A stretch of 64,000 nucleotides of DNA from Solanum dulcamara (lineage: Eukaryota > Streptophyta > Magnoliopsida > Solanales > Solanaceae): NCBI RefSeq assembly GCF_947179165.1, contig NC_077244.1:78954144-79018143 (forward strand). The letters run 5' to 3'. Each line of letters begins with the position of its first letter. The first letter of the stretch is position 1. A model generated the notes under the pieces. That model saw nothing but the letters and a program-made list of their open reading frames with translations, searched no databases and was not told where the DNA came from. Both the position numbers and the translations under genes were made by a program. Positions 48,726 through 60,500 of this stretch are shown here, piece by piece.

Positions 48726-49341
48726 GTATGTATCGATGATTATGTTTCTCTATAATTAAAACGCCATGTGGAATGGAGTTTGGCCGACTCCTAATAATTA
48801 CTACGTTATTAATACTTAATAGACAATAAGTAAAGGTTTTTAGGAGGGGACATGGAGCTTAATTAACCTCTTAAAAGTTTAAATGTAGTATAACTCATTG
48901 TATTACGTCTGCTAATTATATATTATATACAAGTATATTAATAAAACTCTTCTGATCATTTTGTTAAACCAAAAATTCTTGTCATCATTGAATATTTTAT
49001 TTTATTACTCCTAAGCAATATTAGAGGTTGCCAACATATCTCAAGCGATATTATCTGCAGCTATCAGAGGTTCTCACCATGAATTTGCAACATAAATTTA
49101 AGTTACTTTTCACCATGAAACAGAGACTATATATTTGTTTGTATTCAATATAAATTACATTGAGGAGATAGGGATAGACAGGTAGGAGACGCGCAAAAAC
49201 TTGAAACTTTGTTCCCCAGATAACACTACAAATGTACAAGAGCACATGCAAGTTGAACAAACAGAATATGCAAGAAATCTCCATCCTCTGTTTTTTATTG
49301 TTTATATAACTGAGCTCATCAACTAAAGTTGATGTAGCCTC
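48726..49341. other. Short intergenic stretch
   Basis: Holds the 3' UTRs of the converging eight-cysteine and GPX genes. AT-rich; no other feature seen. Confidence 0.5.
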
Positions 49342-52300
49342 TCACACCTTCCCTAGTGCTTTTTGGATATCGGCCTGCAAGTAAATCCAGGGAAAACCAC
49401 CTCAGTATGTACGTAAATCTCGTAAAGGGGACTGAATTAGCTTCTTGATTTGGAGTCATTAACAAAAATTATATTTCAGAAAATCTAATAGTCTTCCATT
49501 TGCACAAGACTAATGTAGATCATGCTTATCAAAAAATAAGTCAAGACATGTTTTCTACTACTTCATATTATTATTCTTGAAAGCCGACATCATCGGCTCA
49601 TACACAGTTCTCTTCATCTCCTATTTTTCTTCCCAAACCACCCTTCTGGACAAAGTTTTAACTTTTTGCCGTTCTGCAATAGATAAATTCTGAAGTATTT
49701 GTTGTCATAGAGAGCAGGACGATATGTTTTCTTACTGAAAGATAAAAGGAACCCTTGTAAGTTATTTCTGTTTGGTGGGATATAAAGGGAGATCTTGGAT
49801 AGGCGTATTTCCCATGAGACCAAGTAAAGACGCTCATGACAAATTTGTCCACAAAATTATCTTGTCCAAACAGTCATGGCCATTCGAATAGAAGAGAGAC
49901 TTGCAGGAAGTTAAAATGTTGATCCTTCACAAGGTAGGGGTAAGGTTTGTGTACACATCACGCTCCAAAGACCCCGTTCTTGGAATTACACTGGATAAGT
50001 TGTTGTAAGAAACAACCATAGAGGACATAAGTTTTTCCCAACCTTGTGGAGAGTTGTTAAGATGCAGCTACCTCAAAAACAATTCCTAACTTTTATTTTA
50101 AAAGATTTAGGATGAAGAGGTCACGGGTTCGAGCTGTGTAAACAGACTCTAACAGAAATGCAGGATAAGACTATGTACAATAGACTCTTGTGGTCTAACC
50201 CTTCCCTGGACCCAGCACATAGCAGGAGTTTAGTGCACTAGGTTGCCCTATTTTATTTTTTTAGCCAAGGGCAAGTAGAACGATATATGAACTTCTGTGT
50301 TACTGGGTTGCTGCCCCAAGACTCTAGAGAGAGAGAAAGAGAGGCCAACCTCAATTGCCAATGGTGCAGTAGTGGAGCCACAACGCTTGATAACTTTTCC
50401 TTCCTTATCAATCAGAAACTTGGTGAAATTCCATTTGATGCTGGAACCGAGAAAACCAACTTTGCTTGATTTAAGGAATTGGTAAACTGGTACTGTGTCC
50501 GGACCATTAACTTGCACCTATTTTGACTTTCAAATTTGTTATTAGGTCAACATAGTTGCAATTAAATGATAAAAGATATTTCAATAACCAGCTGTAGATA
50601 GACTCTTCAAAATCTTGATATACAAGAGTGACTAATACATGGGATGCAAAAAGGTCATATATAGCAGGTTGGCTGCTTCCAACTTCTGGTAAAAGGGCAG
50701 AAACATGTTCAATGGTACAACACAATTGAAAAACTTGAATTATTGCATTTAAATTGAAATAATGACAAAAAGGGACAAATGGCTGAAAGGTAAAGGCGTA
50801 AAGCAACAAAAAGCAATTGCCCACACACATTCCCTTTATACAGTTCCTGCTGATCTGTGGTAAGTCTATATAATTAGATCAGGGAAATTCCACACCAAAA
50901 TGATAAAGAGATAATGAACCGGTTACAACAACGGCTTTCCTGATACATTTGATCAGCTTTCTGGTCTTTTAATGAGATTTACTCTAGCAAAATAATAAGT
51001 TTTCAGTAGGATAACTCTAACAATCATTTATTTGTTCAACTGAAATACTCACCAATACAATTAAACACATATACTAAGAACTAACTGATATCTGTATGCT
51101 AAGAAGACCATATGGCAACAAGAAAGGATCCAAAGAGAAACAATGTCACATGGTATAGAAACCTATACAGAAGGTAAAAAGTAGACAACAAACACAAATG
51201 AGGATTACTTAGAAAAAGTATAGACACAGATGAAGATCCGAAGATCCTTTCTGTAAGGTGGTCTCTGGCCACCAGATAAATGGGACAACTTACACGCACC
51301 TCAACTATTCCACTAGATACCTATATCCTCCCACCAGTATAGGTACGTAATTCTTCAATAGGCAGATAGGATGAAATGATATATCTTTTTTCCCCTGTGC
51401 TGGGATTCAAACCCCAGCCTCATGTGGTGTTGGATTATTATGGGTTTGAGCTATCGGTTTATTACAGCCAGCACGGTTGTTCCTATTTCATTTTCTTCAT
51501 CGAATGTCACACCACACCCTTGGGTGCAACACAGATGAGGCTTACTTATCGAAAGTTTAAACAAACGTAATAAGTAGACAATGAACAATAAGTAATAACT
51601 GGAAATGATGCAATGATGAAGAATGGCATTATTGGATTCAAAATGCAGCAAGGTCAGACCCAAATGAGCTAAAAGCTAAAGAACCTCTATATATGCTTCA
51701 AGCATCCTGATTCTGCTTCTAGTCTCATGTTTTTTACATGTATTACGTTCTAGTTGATTTGTGCACTCTGTAAGTGTGTTTACGCCTTCAACATCCAATA
51801 GGGAAGATTGTTAGCCGCTTCTGTCACCCATAACGACCACTAAGAGCATTAGCGCAATTCAAACAATAACTCAATCCATGTCAGTAGGTGAAAAGGCCTT
51901 GAATATCAAAATTTATCAATTATGTCATCTTACCTTTTGGAAAATGGGATATTCTGCCTTGAATCTTATGCAAGCAAATTGTTGTGCTTCCTCACTTGTC
52001 CCAGGCTCTTGCTTCAAGAATTGGTTGCAGGGGAAGGCCAAGACCTCAAAGCCTGAATTTCAATTAAAATATATACATTGTCGTATGTACAGAATCACAA
52101 ACATACTTCAGGAAGTACAAACTTCAGAGAAAAATAATAAGTCAAGAGTATTATATTTAATATGAATATGTCATCATGTATAGTCAGTAACTAATTGTGA
52201 CAATATGAGGAACACATTTTGAGAGAAAAATACGGTCAAATGATGTATACATTTATAACGTATAAATCACCTTTATCCTTGTACTTGTTGTAGAGTTCAG

Positions 52301-52982
52301 TCAACTGAGTATAGTTCGAGTTTGTGAATGAGCTGTTTCAACAAACACGCACACCATCATCATATGTACAAGGAGGTAATATATCATACAAAAAATACTC
52401 ACCCCCACCCCAATTGATGTGATACTTTTTGCTTATAGAAAATTAATTTAATTGACAATCAATTTAACTAATCTTAGAGCTTAATTGGAATATATCAACT
52501 AAAATATTTTAAAATTAAAATTTGAATATTCAAGAAACTATACGAATAGTACAATAACTTGCAATTCTTCTCGTGTTAATGTGAAAAAAAAATTACATTT
52601 TAAAATGTTGGACAGATTTAACGTAGTTTGAATCTAGATAAACCAAAAGTGTCGCACAAATTGTAACAGAGGCGTGACTAACTAACCAATACAGATAATA
52701 AATCTTAAAGTTGGAAACTTGCATATAAAAAAAATGAAAAAAGGAGAAGTGTAAACCATTTGGAAGCGACATTGACGACAAGAAGCACTTTTCCCTTGTA
52801 GATGCTGAGGTCTACATCCTTTCCTTTGCTATCCTGTAAATTGGAAACAACCCCACCACAAAGATTTTATTTTTTTTAAAAAAAAATCCAAGATGTGAGA
52901 ATGATAATGCGTATTGTAAAAACATCACCTTGACGGTGAATTCGTGGATTGACTTTTGAGGGACTGATGGAGAAGTACCCAT
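49342..52982 (-). CDS. GPX5-like: GPX4/5-type glutathione peroxidase (thioredoxin-dependent thiol peroxidase)
   Basis: Plant GPX enzymes reduce hydroperoxides, mainly with thioredoxin. Exons (minus): 52982-52929, 52833-52757, 52332-52271, 52052-51934, 50517-50350, 49374-49342; 513 bp, 170 residues. The N-terminus [18 protein letters not shown] has Gly2, a possible N-myristoylation site as in Arabidopsis GPX4/5, which would place it at the plasma membrane. Catalytic residues by position: Cys44 (its TGC codon is split by intron 2), Gln79, Trp133 and Asn134. FPCNQF holds Cys73 and FACIRF holds the likely resolving Cys92. No targeting peptide is seen. Odd: the residue after Cys44 is Ser ([12 protein letters not shown]) where relatives have Gly. 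Intron 5 contains two SINEs. Confidence 0.93.
49918..50010 (+). mobile_element. TTG-ending SINE 3' part in GPX intron 5
   Basis: CACAAGGTAGGGGTAAGGTT, then CTCCAAAGACCCCG, then ATTACACTGGATAAGTTGTT. Same family as 33045-33137; plus strand, antisense to the gene. Confidence 0.75.
50092..50268 (+). mobile_element. tRNA-derived SINE in GPX intron 5
   Basis: A B-box-like GGTCACGGGTTCGAGCTGTG at about 50119, then AGAAATGCAGGATAAGACTA, TACAATAGACTCTTGTGG, CCTTCCCTGGACCCAGC and ATAGCAGGAGTTTAGTGCAC, followed by a T/A-rich tail to about 50262. I recall this as a frequent Solanaceae SINE body, here diverged from the consensus at CpG-like sites. Confidence 0.8.
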
Positions 52983-54558
52983 TTTGAATTTTTGATAGAG
53001 GAATTTATAGGCGTCTGTCTGTTCAAAGTTATGTGTCCCCTACTCTCAGAACCTTATTAATGGGGTTAAAATATGAACAGTTTCCAAGGGTAGGGGAGAT
53101 TCTTGGCAACTCAGCCAAACGAAACCATTTTTTTTGTTGGTGGAGAATTTAAGAAAGAATGGAGGCCTCCATGATGAGATAATTGAGGCCGTCCACAAGC
53201 TACAGCTTGGCAATGGGATTTTTCCTTTTTTCAAATGTGGTGCGACCCGAAATGGATCCGATTACTTAGTAGGCCTTGCAATAGATAAGCTTAATTTTAT
53301 ATAATTCTCATGTTATTCCAAGCCAACTATAGTCAATGCGTTAGTCTTTTAAGTTGAAATGTAGGACATATTTTTGAAAGTTTTGCTCGTACTACCATGT
53401 AATTTAAGAAAAATATTAAAAGGATTGTCACATATAACATAAAATTTCTCTAATTCTTTTTTTTAATTGAGTGTTTTTAATACGCATGTTACTATATTAT
53501 ACTTTTAAAAAGTAGAAAGAATTATTTTCTCAGTTTATTCTTTATTTTTTACTATTTGACTTAACGTACCCATTAAAAAAATAATGTTTGATATATGTAT
53601 TTTACCACACTACCTTTTTTATTACTATTTAATCTCAATTATTACTATTTAACCTCAATATAATAGTGAAATCATATGTATAAGTTATCTATTGCTTTCG
53701 ATAAGCAGAAACTCACTTCTAATCAATGTCTAAAAATATATCTCTAATTCGTCGAGTTCAATTCAAAGTGCCCCTTGATTTTTTTGCATTTCGTTCCTGA
53801 TAGTTGGTAGAGGCGAGAATAAAAAAATCGATCTTGTATGAAAGTGATTATTGCACATTACTAGGGTAGAATAAGAAGTTTCATAGGCTTTAATTGAAAT
53901 AAAAAAAATATTTATCTAAAGCATATGTTGGTCGCATAGATTGAAATTTACAAACAAAAAAAAAAGGTCTACAATAATCACTTTAATTTTCATATATAGT
54001 AGTAAATAGTGTTAATTCGTAAATTGTTACCATTACCTATTCTTGTTATTGCAAAGTTATGGTATGAATGGAACATGGAGATGAAAAGGATCAAGTAAAG
54101 AATAAAGTTTCATGTCTCACATTGGTAACAAAAATTCCCAGAATAAAAAACCATACTCAAACATGAAGGAAGACGAGAAGCAGCTCAAGAGATAAAAAGC
54201 AATATTATAGTACATACACCTGTAAATATGTATAACTTTAAATCAATAATTCCACATTATAGTATCCAAAATTTAAATTCATAAACAAGTGATCTGTCGC
54301 GCTTTTATCCATCTGGCGCATGAGAAATATCTTTCGAATGATATAAAATACTACAAATATCATGCTATATCGATCTGTCTCTTTCTTCCCTACAAATTAC
54401 AAACTTATGAGTAACTGTACAAGTCAAAATGATGTACGTGTAAGTTGTTTGTTTCAAGACACACTTGTAGAAAGATATAGTAAAATCCCAAATATTCAGA
54501 GCCCTGCCACGTATTACATAAGATATTTTCGAGCCACAAAAAATTATGTATTTAATAA
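52983..54558. other. Spacer between divergent GPX and EDL3 genes
   Basis: Both genes are transcribed outward from this stretch. It is AT-rich with no coding signal that I can support. The GPX side shows no clear motif; the EDL3 side carries ACGT-core elements from about 54508. Confidence 0.5.
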
Positions 54559-54570
54559 GGACACGTGTCC
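54559..54570. promoter_or_regulatory. Perfect palindromic ABRE/G-box upstream of EDL3-like gene
   Basis: GGACACGTGTCC is a perfect 12-bp palindrome with a CACGTG core, 206 bp before the ATG. CCACGTAT (54507-54514) and GCACGTAG (about 54657) add two more ACGT cores. bZIP factors of the ABF/AREB group bind such sites, which agrees with known ABA induction of Arabidopsis EDL3. Confidence 0.6.
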
Positions 54571-54775
54571 ATGGATCCTTGCTTGCTTCCACTCGATTAC
54601 ATTGACCCGATGAAATATCATATCCGTATGGTCTCTATCATCCAATGAAAGAGAAGCACGTAGCAAGTATTTTCTATTTTAGGAGGCAATGATGAGCAGG
54701 TATTTATCTACTCTTAGCCGTTTATTTTAAGTTCCCAAAAAAACAATTGACCACATTCTCGTCGGAAAAGTAAGT

Positions 54776-55657
54776 ATGAGTGACAATCGGAGCCAAAGAC
54801 GGCGGGTCAATCCAGCCGGAGAACCGGAAGATTCTGGAATTTACAATGAGAGGATTCTCATCCTGGTCTTTGCCTCAATGAATTGGGATATGCGTACACT
54901 ATGTCGTACGGCGTCGGTCAATAGGAAACTCCGTGCAGTAGCGAGAAGGATTCTATGGAGAGAGCTGTGCGTGTATCGTGCCCCGCAAATGATAACGGCG
55001 TTAACTGACGGCTCCCCGAGCGGTAGAATTGGCGGCGGATGGCAGGCGATGGCAAAATTGATGTTTTTCTGCAATGGATGTCAATCGACCCGGCATTTCC
55101 AAGTGGGCGAACCGGAATCGGGTCACTTCGTAAAAACATCCCGGTTTTCGAAAACATCGGGTCGGAGTTTTTTGGTGAAGAAATGTAGAAGTGATCTGCT
55201 GTACGTGAGTGATCCGTGCGAGCATCCAACTGGGAGTGATGATTTGGGGCTTTTCAGAGGGGTATTTTGGGGATTTATGAAATCTAGAACAAGGGCGAGT
55301 TTGATCAGTAGACGGGTGGAGCTTGAAGAGGGAGCAATGTGTCCATTCTGTAGAGCTCGGGTTTGGAGTATGACGGCGGCGCGGCTGATACCCAAAAGTG
55401 CTGCGCGGCGGCTTGGTTCGATGGAGACTGGATTGGAGTACTTTGTGTGTGTTAATGGGCATTTATATGGTGCTTGTTGGCTGGTTCCTTTATCGTCTGA
55501 TGAAGGTGAAGAAAAAGACTGTGATGATGAAGATGAAGGTGAAGACAGCAGTGAGGAAGCTAACCGGAGATTTGACGGCGGCGACTATTTTCATCGTGGG
55601 AATCAGATAGTGATAAATGGGTCTCTCAATGGTCTGAAATACGGGCTGACTTCTTGA
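54776..55657 (+). CDS. EDL3: EID1-like F-box protein (EDL3 type)
   Basis: Intronless, 293 residues. The F-box-like region is at about 22-65 (YNERILILVFASMNWDMRTL, then SVNRKLRAVARRILWREL). The body has the EID1/EDL signature: GRIGGGWQAMAKLMFFCNGC, SGHFVKTSRFSKTSGRSFL, DLLYVSDPCEHP, FRGVFWGFMKSRTR. A cysteine/histidine cluster (CPFC 189-192, CVNGH 225-229, C234) could bind zinc. An acidic tail follows (243-260). EID1-type proteins are SCF ubiquitin-ligase receptors: EID1 acts in phytochrome A signalling, EDL3 in ABA, flowering and clock control. Sequence from memory fits EDL3 best, but EID1 itself cannot be excluded. The upstream G-box palindrome fits ABA control. Confidence 0.88.
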   Translation: MSDNRSQRRRVNPAGEPEDSGIYNERILILVFASMNWDMRTLCRTASVNRKLRAVARRILWRELCVYRAPQMITALTDGSPSGRIGGGWQAMAKLMFFCNGCQSTRHFQVGEPESGHFVKTSRFSKTSGRSFLVKKCRSDLLYVSDPCEHPTGSDDLGLFRGVFWGFMKSRTRASLISRRVELEEGAMCPFCRARVWSMTAARLIPKSAARRLGSMETGLEYFVCVNGHLYGACWLVPLSSDEGEEKDCDDEDEGEDSSEEANRRFDGGDYFHRGNQIVINGSLNGLKYGLTS

Positions 55658-57555
55658 TATGACCAAACTATTCCCAAAATGGAATGAGAAGAGAGGACGA
55701 GGTTTTATTTCAGATGTCCATCATCCCCAAAGTTTCCAACAAGGGAAGAGGGATCATTTTTGTAGTTCAGCCTGTTGTTAACTTTGAGAATATGAACTGA
55801 ATCAAATATTTTCTGTTTGTTTGAGGACTTTTTCAATCCATTTGATTTCAATTAATAATTTATGATTTGTTTAAGTTTCTATTCTTATCTTTTGTTATTA
55901 GATTTCCAGTGGAAAATTTGTCACTTCGATAGTAGCCAATCAATTGGGCAAAATACAATCTATTTCCAGAAAGAACAAGAGAAAAAGAAACATTGTGAGA
56001 AATGAAGTTAAAAAAAAGGATAGTCGGATTCCCCATTAATAAGGTCCAAGGAAGGGTAAACTAACTTTATCTTTGTTAGATAAGAAGCTGAAAACAACAA
56101 ATTTGAAAGTCCAAAATAAAGAATTTGAAGCCTCACAGTCGATTTTTTTTTGTTTTTTTTGAGGTTAAAATACAAGTGTGTCAAACAGAAAAAGGTAGCT
56201 ATAACAAATAAAACAGATGTCAAAGAGTTGAGGTTAAAATACAACAGATGTCAAACAGAAAAGGTAGCTAAAACAAATAAAATCAAGCCTAGTCAACTTA
56301 ACTTGTTCTGTAGTATAGGAAACAAAGAATCAAAACATTGAGCTGAAATATCTGAAAAATAATCTTTTTAGAGTATTATTATTTAAAAGATATACGTGAT
56401 ATTGTTTAGTTTGATATAAACACGGTCTCAAATAACTGCTTTCCATGTAAGAAAGCTAGCATACAAATTTGGTTGCGTGCACGATAAACACTTGGCATTT
56501 ATCTTCACTAATTAATCTCAACCCACTTTATTGGTTACAACGTCACATTTTTAGATATTATAGTGTACTTTACTTTGATTGTATAAAAATAAGTCTCCTA
56601 TACATACTAGGCCAAGTTGAGTGAAATCAAATATTGTGTTATATGTAAGTTTAGAAAGACGCATGGTCTCGTTCCTCCAAAAACCGGCCGTCCCCGTTAT
56701 TGTTGCCGCCCTCTCAGCTACCGACTAAATCATCCAGCTAAGCAACTCTACAATGTCCTCTCTTTCTAAGCAAACCAAATCTTACTTTATTCTCACCTCT
56801 TATGATCAAAAGAAAGGTCAAGTTTTTATTATGCATTCATGATTTTCTGTGCACGCATCTTACCTCTGGCTGTGACATTTTTCTGGTTAGTTCCTTCTTT
56901 CAATATTTTGAATCACCCTTGTCTTGATCTTAATTTCCCCTGTTTCGAAGACTAATGACCGGTTTTAGCACCTCAAAGTTATAGTTCAGAGATCACGTAA
57001 ACTAAGCATAGGTTAAGTAGGTAACTAATAAAATGTCATAGTTAGTAGCTTAACTTTTGACCTTGTTGGTGAGGTGAGGGTTCGATTTTTTATGTTGTAA
57101 TCCCCTCCCCTATTCCCCTTTCGTATAACCAATTTGAAAAGAAAAAAAAACTAGAAAGTATGTAACTAATAAAAACTTAATAGTTTAGAGGGGTTTTGAT
57201 CCATTAACATTTCTGGAATAGGAAAGAGAGCAAATTAAAGTAGTCCCTCTTTGTTCATATGCATAATGCCAATGGACTTTATGCTTGCCCATTATTGCCA
57301 GTTCTAATTCTGGCGATATTTAATGTTGACCCCTTCAGATATTATGTCATTATCACATTATATATTAACAGCTGGTAGGAGTGGAGATTGATTTGTCTTC
57401 GGAATGAGAAATTATGAAAAAAGCAAAGTGGTATCGAGTTTATATGCATAATATGTATACTTGCTCATTTTTACATGTCAATTCCTCCAGAAATATTCTC
57501 AACAAAAGTTCTACCCTAATAACAGGTGATAGCTAGCTAACACTTCAAGGGAGAC
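55658..57555. other. Spacer between EDL3-like and OSCA genes
   Basis: EDL3 3' UTR, then a tandem repeat (56161-56283), AT-rich sequence, and at about 57010-57150 a tRNA-like piece (GGTGAGGTGAGGGTTCGATTT) that looks like a decayed SINE. The OSCA promoter is at the right end; no clear TATA was fixed. Confidence 0.5.
56161..56283 (+). repeat. Two-copy tandem repeat, 69-bp period
   Basis: GAGGTTAAAATACAA starts at 56161 and again at 56230. Both copies go on to TGTCAAACAGAAAA and GGTAGCTA(T/A)AACAAATAAA. The second copy is shorter. Confidence 0.85.
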
Positions 57556-60500
57556 ATGGCTAGTGTTCAAGATATTTCTGTTTCAGCTGTGATCAACCTT
57601 ATATCTGCACTTGTTTTCCTTTTGGCCTTTGCAATTGCACGGCTTCAGCCAATCAACGACAGAGTGTACTTCCCTAAATGGTATTTGAAGGGTATACGAG
57701 CAAGTCCTAAAAGTTCTGGATCATTTGTGCATAAATTTGTCAACTTGGACTTCAGAACATACATTAGGTTCTTGAACTGGATGCCTGCAGCTCTAAAAAT
57801 GCCCGAACAAGAGCTTATAGGTCATGCTGGTCTTGATTCTGCTGTGTATATACGGATTTATCTTCTTGGGTAAGTCCCACGAGGATTGAGTTATGATATA
57901 TTGGAACTTGTTTTACAAATTGTTGAGCTCCTTAATTGTATATGATCTAACTCCTGAATTATCGATGCAGCTTGAAGATCTTTGTTCCTATCACACTACT
58001 TTCTTTTGCGGTTTTAGTGCCTGTTAATTGGACTTCAGGGGAAACATTAGATCACATTGAAGATCTAACGTTCAGTAACATTGATAAACTTTCCATATCC
58101 AATATCCCTTCAGGATCACAGAGGTGAGGGTTGACTTGTTTCCTTTTAGTATTTGCTCCTTAGTTTGATTTTGTTGTAAGAGAGTACTTGCTTCTAACCA
58201 ACCATTTGTTATAGAAGTTTGTTGGTAGAAAATGTTCGACAATTAGTTGAACAAATAATGCACATCATAAATCATCAACATGTTTATCAAAAATCACAAG
58301 TTGCTATACTGAAAGGTTCAAAAATATATCAATATACTTTGTATATCTTCTCATTGCTTTGATGTGCATTACTTGAGCCGAGGGTCTATCAGAAACAGCC
58401 TCTCTACCTCGTGGAGGTAGGGGTTAGGTCTTACACCGGGCATATGTTGTTGTTCTTCTTCTTCAATTCTTCACACAAAAAACAGAAAGTGTACCAACAA
58501 TAGCACTTCATTTGGTATCCTTGGCAAGCTGAGGGACTACACTTGCCTTTCAGAAACAGCCTCTCTACCTCGTGGAGGTAGGGGTTAGGTCTTACACCGG
58601 GCATATGTTGTTGTTCTTCTTCTTCAATTCTTCACACAAAAAACAGAAAGTGTACCAACAATAGCACTTCATTTGGTATCCTTGGCAAGCTGAGGGACTA
58701 CACTTGCCTTTCAGAAACAGCCTCTCTACCTCGTGGAGGTAGGGGTTAGGTCTTACACTGGGTATATGTTGTTGTTCTTCTTCAATTCTTAACACAAAAA
58801 CAGAAAGTGTACCAAAAATAGCACTTCATTTGGTATCCTTGGCAAGCTGAGGGACTACACTTGCCTTTATTTGCAATCTCTTCTTCCATATCCACACCTA
58901 ACCACGATAACCTATATAAGAAATGTGTAAAAAAGGAATGAAAAGATTACGTTTTTCTTTTACAAATTTTGATGTTTTTTCTTTCTCTTGACTTATTCCA
59001 TTACAGATTCTTTCCTAATAAAAAACTTAGTTTTATATTCTTTCAGGTTTTGGGCGCACGTGGTGATGGCTTATGTATACACATTTTGGACATTCTATAT
59101 TCTGTACAAAGAATACAAGAAAATATCAACAATGAGACTGGATTTTCTTGCCTCTGAAAAACGTAGGCCAGATCAGTTCACGGTGGGTGTTCACGTATTT
59201 TATTGACCACAAATGGTATGAGTGTTTCGAAATACATTATTTGATTAGTTTACCAGATCTGATTCTTCTCTTAGGTCCTTGTTAGAAATGTCCCACCAGA
59301 TCCTGATGAATCAGTGAGCGAGCATGTTGAACATTTCTTTCGTGTCAATCATTCAGATCATTATCTTACACACCAGGTTGGTATTGTTTGAAGTATTCAA
59401 GTATTTGACAGTAAAAGGTATATCATGTCTATTTCTTCGTAAAAGGCATATCATAACTATTTCTTCTTAGATTACTCAGTAGAATATGTTCTATCTGGCA
59501 TTTATCAAAAAAAAAAAAAAAGTTTTGTTCTGTTTGGCTGAGTAATTATGGGAAATTTAGGAGTAGAACCCTTTTCATTCTTATTTGCCGCGGCATTATG
59601 CAGTTACCACAGCAGATGAACCTTTAATTGATGCTACTTTTAGGTTGTTTACAATGCCAATAAGCTTGCTAAATTGGTGGAGAAGAAAAAGAGTTCCCAT
59701 AATTGGCTTACTTACTACCAAACCAAGTATGAGAGACATCCCGTGAAGAAACCAAAAATTAAGGTATTATCCTTTGCTTATTGAGACTTTGTTTCATTTT
59801 TCATTTTCCTATTTCTGAAACTCTTACTCTGTCATGTATAGACAGGATTTTTGGGGCTTTGGGGAAAATCAGTGGACGCCATCGACTATTATATGACTAT
59901 AATTGAGAAGTTAACCAAAGAAGTAAGTTTCCCTTCTGATCATGGGTTATGGTTACCATTGGTAATATTTGGTCATTATGTTGGCTGAAACTAAGGTATG
60001 TAAGCTTGCAAGGTGAATGTAGACATTTTCATTACATGTAGTTGATGTTGAATGAGACAGGATTTCCATCTTTTCCGAAGTAGTAAACTTTCTATGCTTG
60101 TCAAAGACTCGTGTTAATGCAATGTAAAAGCAAGTACCATGTCACTTATGCACTAGAAATCAAATGATATCTATTCTAAAATCCCCTTAGACTTTGTTTG
60201 GTTTGATTGGGGTAACAGATTAGCAGCAAAGGTAAATTTTGGATTTTGGAGAAAATTAAAGCAGTTAACTGATATTATAGCAAATCTTTCATGGCACTGC
60301 AGTAATTGGATTTTCTCTTTGATGTAGGAATCTGAAGAAAGAGAAAAGGTTATAAGTGATCCCAACGCAATTGTTTCTGCAGCATTTGTCTCGTTTAACT
60401 CTCGATGGGGAGCAGCTGTATGTGCTCAAACACAACAATCAAGAAACCCAACCATTTGGTTGACAGAATGGGCTCCTGAACCACGTGACGTCTATTGGGA

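Noticed and set aside
51405..51440. tRNA B-box-like string (GGGATTCAAACCCCAGC)
   Set aside because: No tRNA cloverleaf can be drawn around it; at most a decayed SINE trace.
55001..55462. Several minus-strand open frames up to 153 codons
   Set aside because: They are antisense shadows of the GC-richer EDL3-like coding exon.
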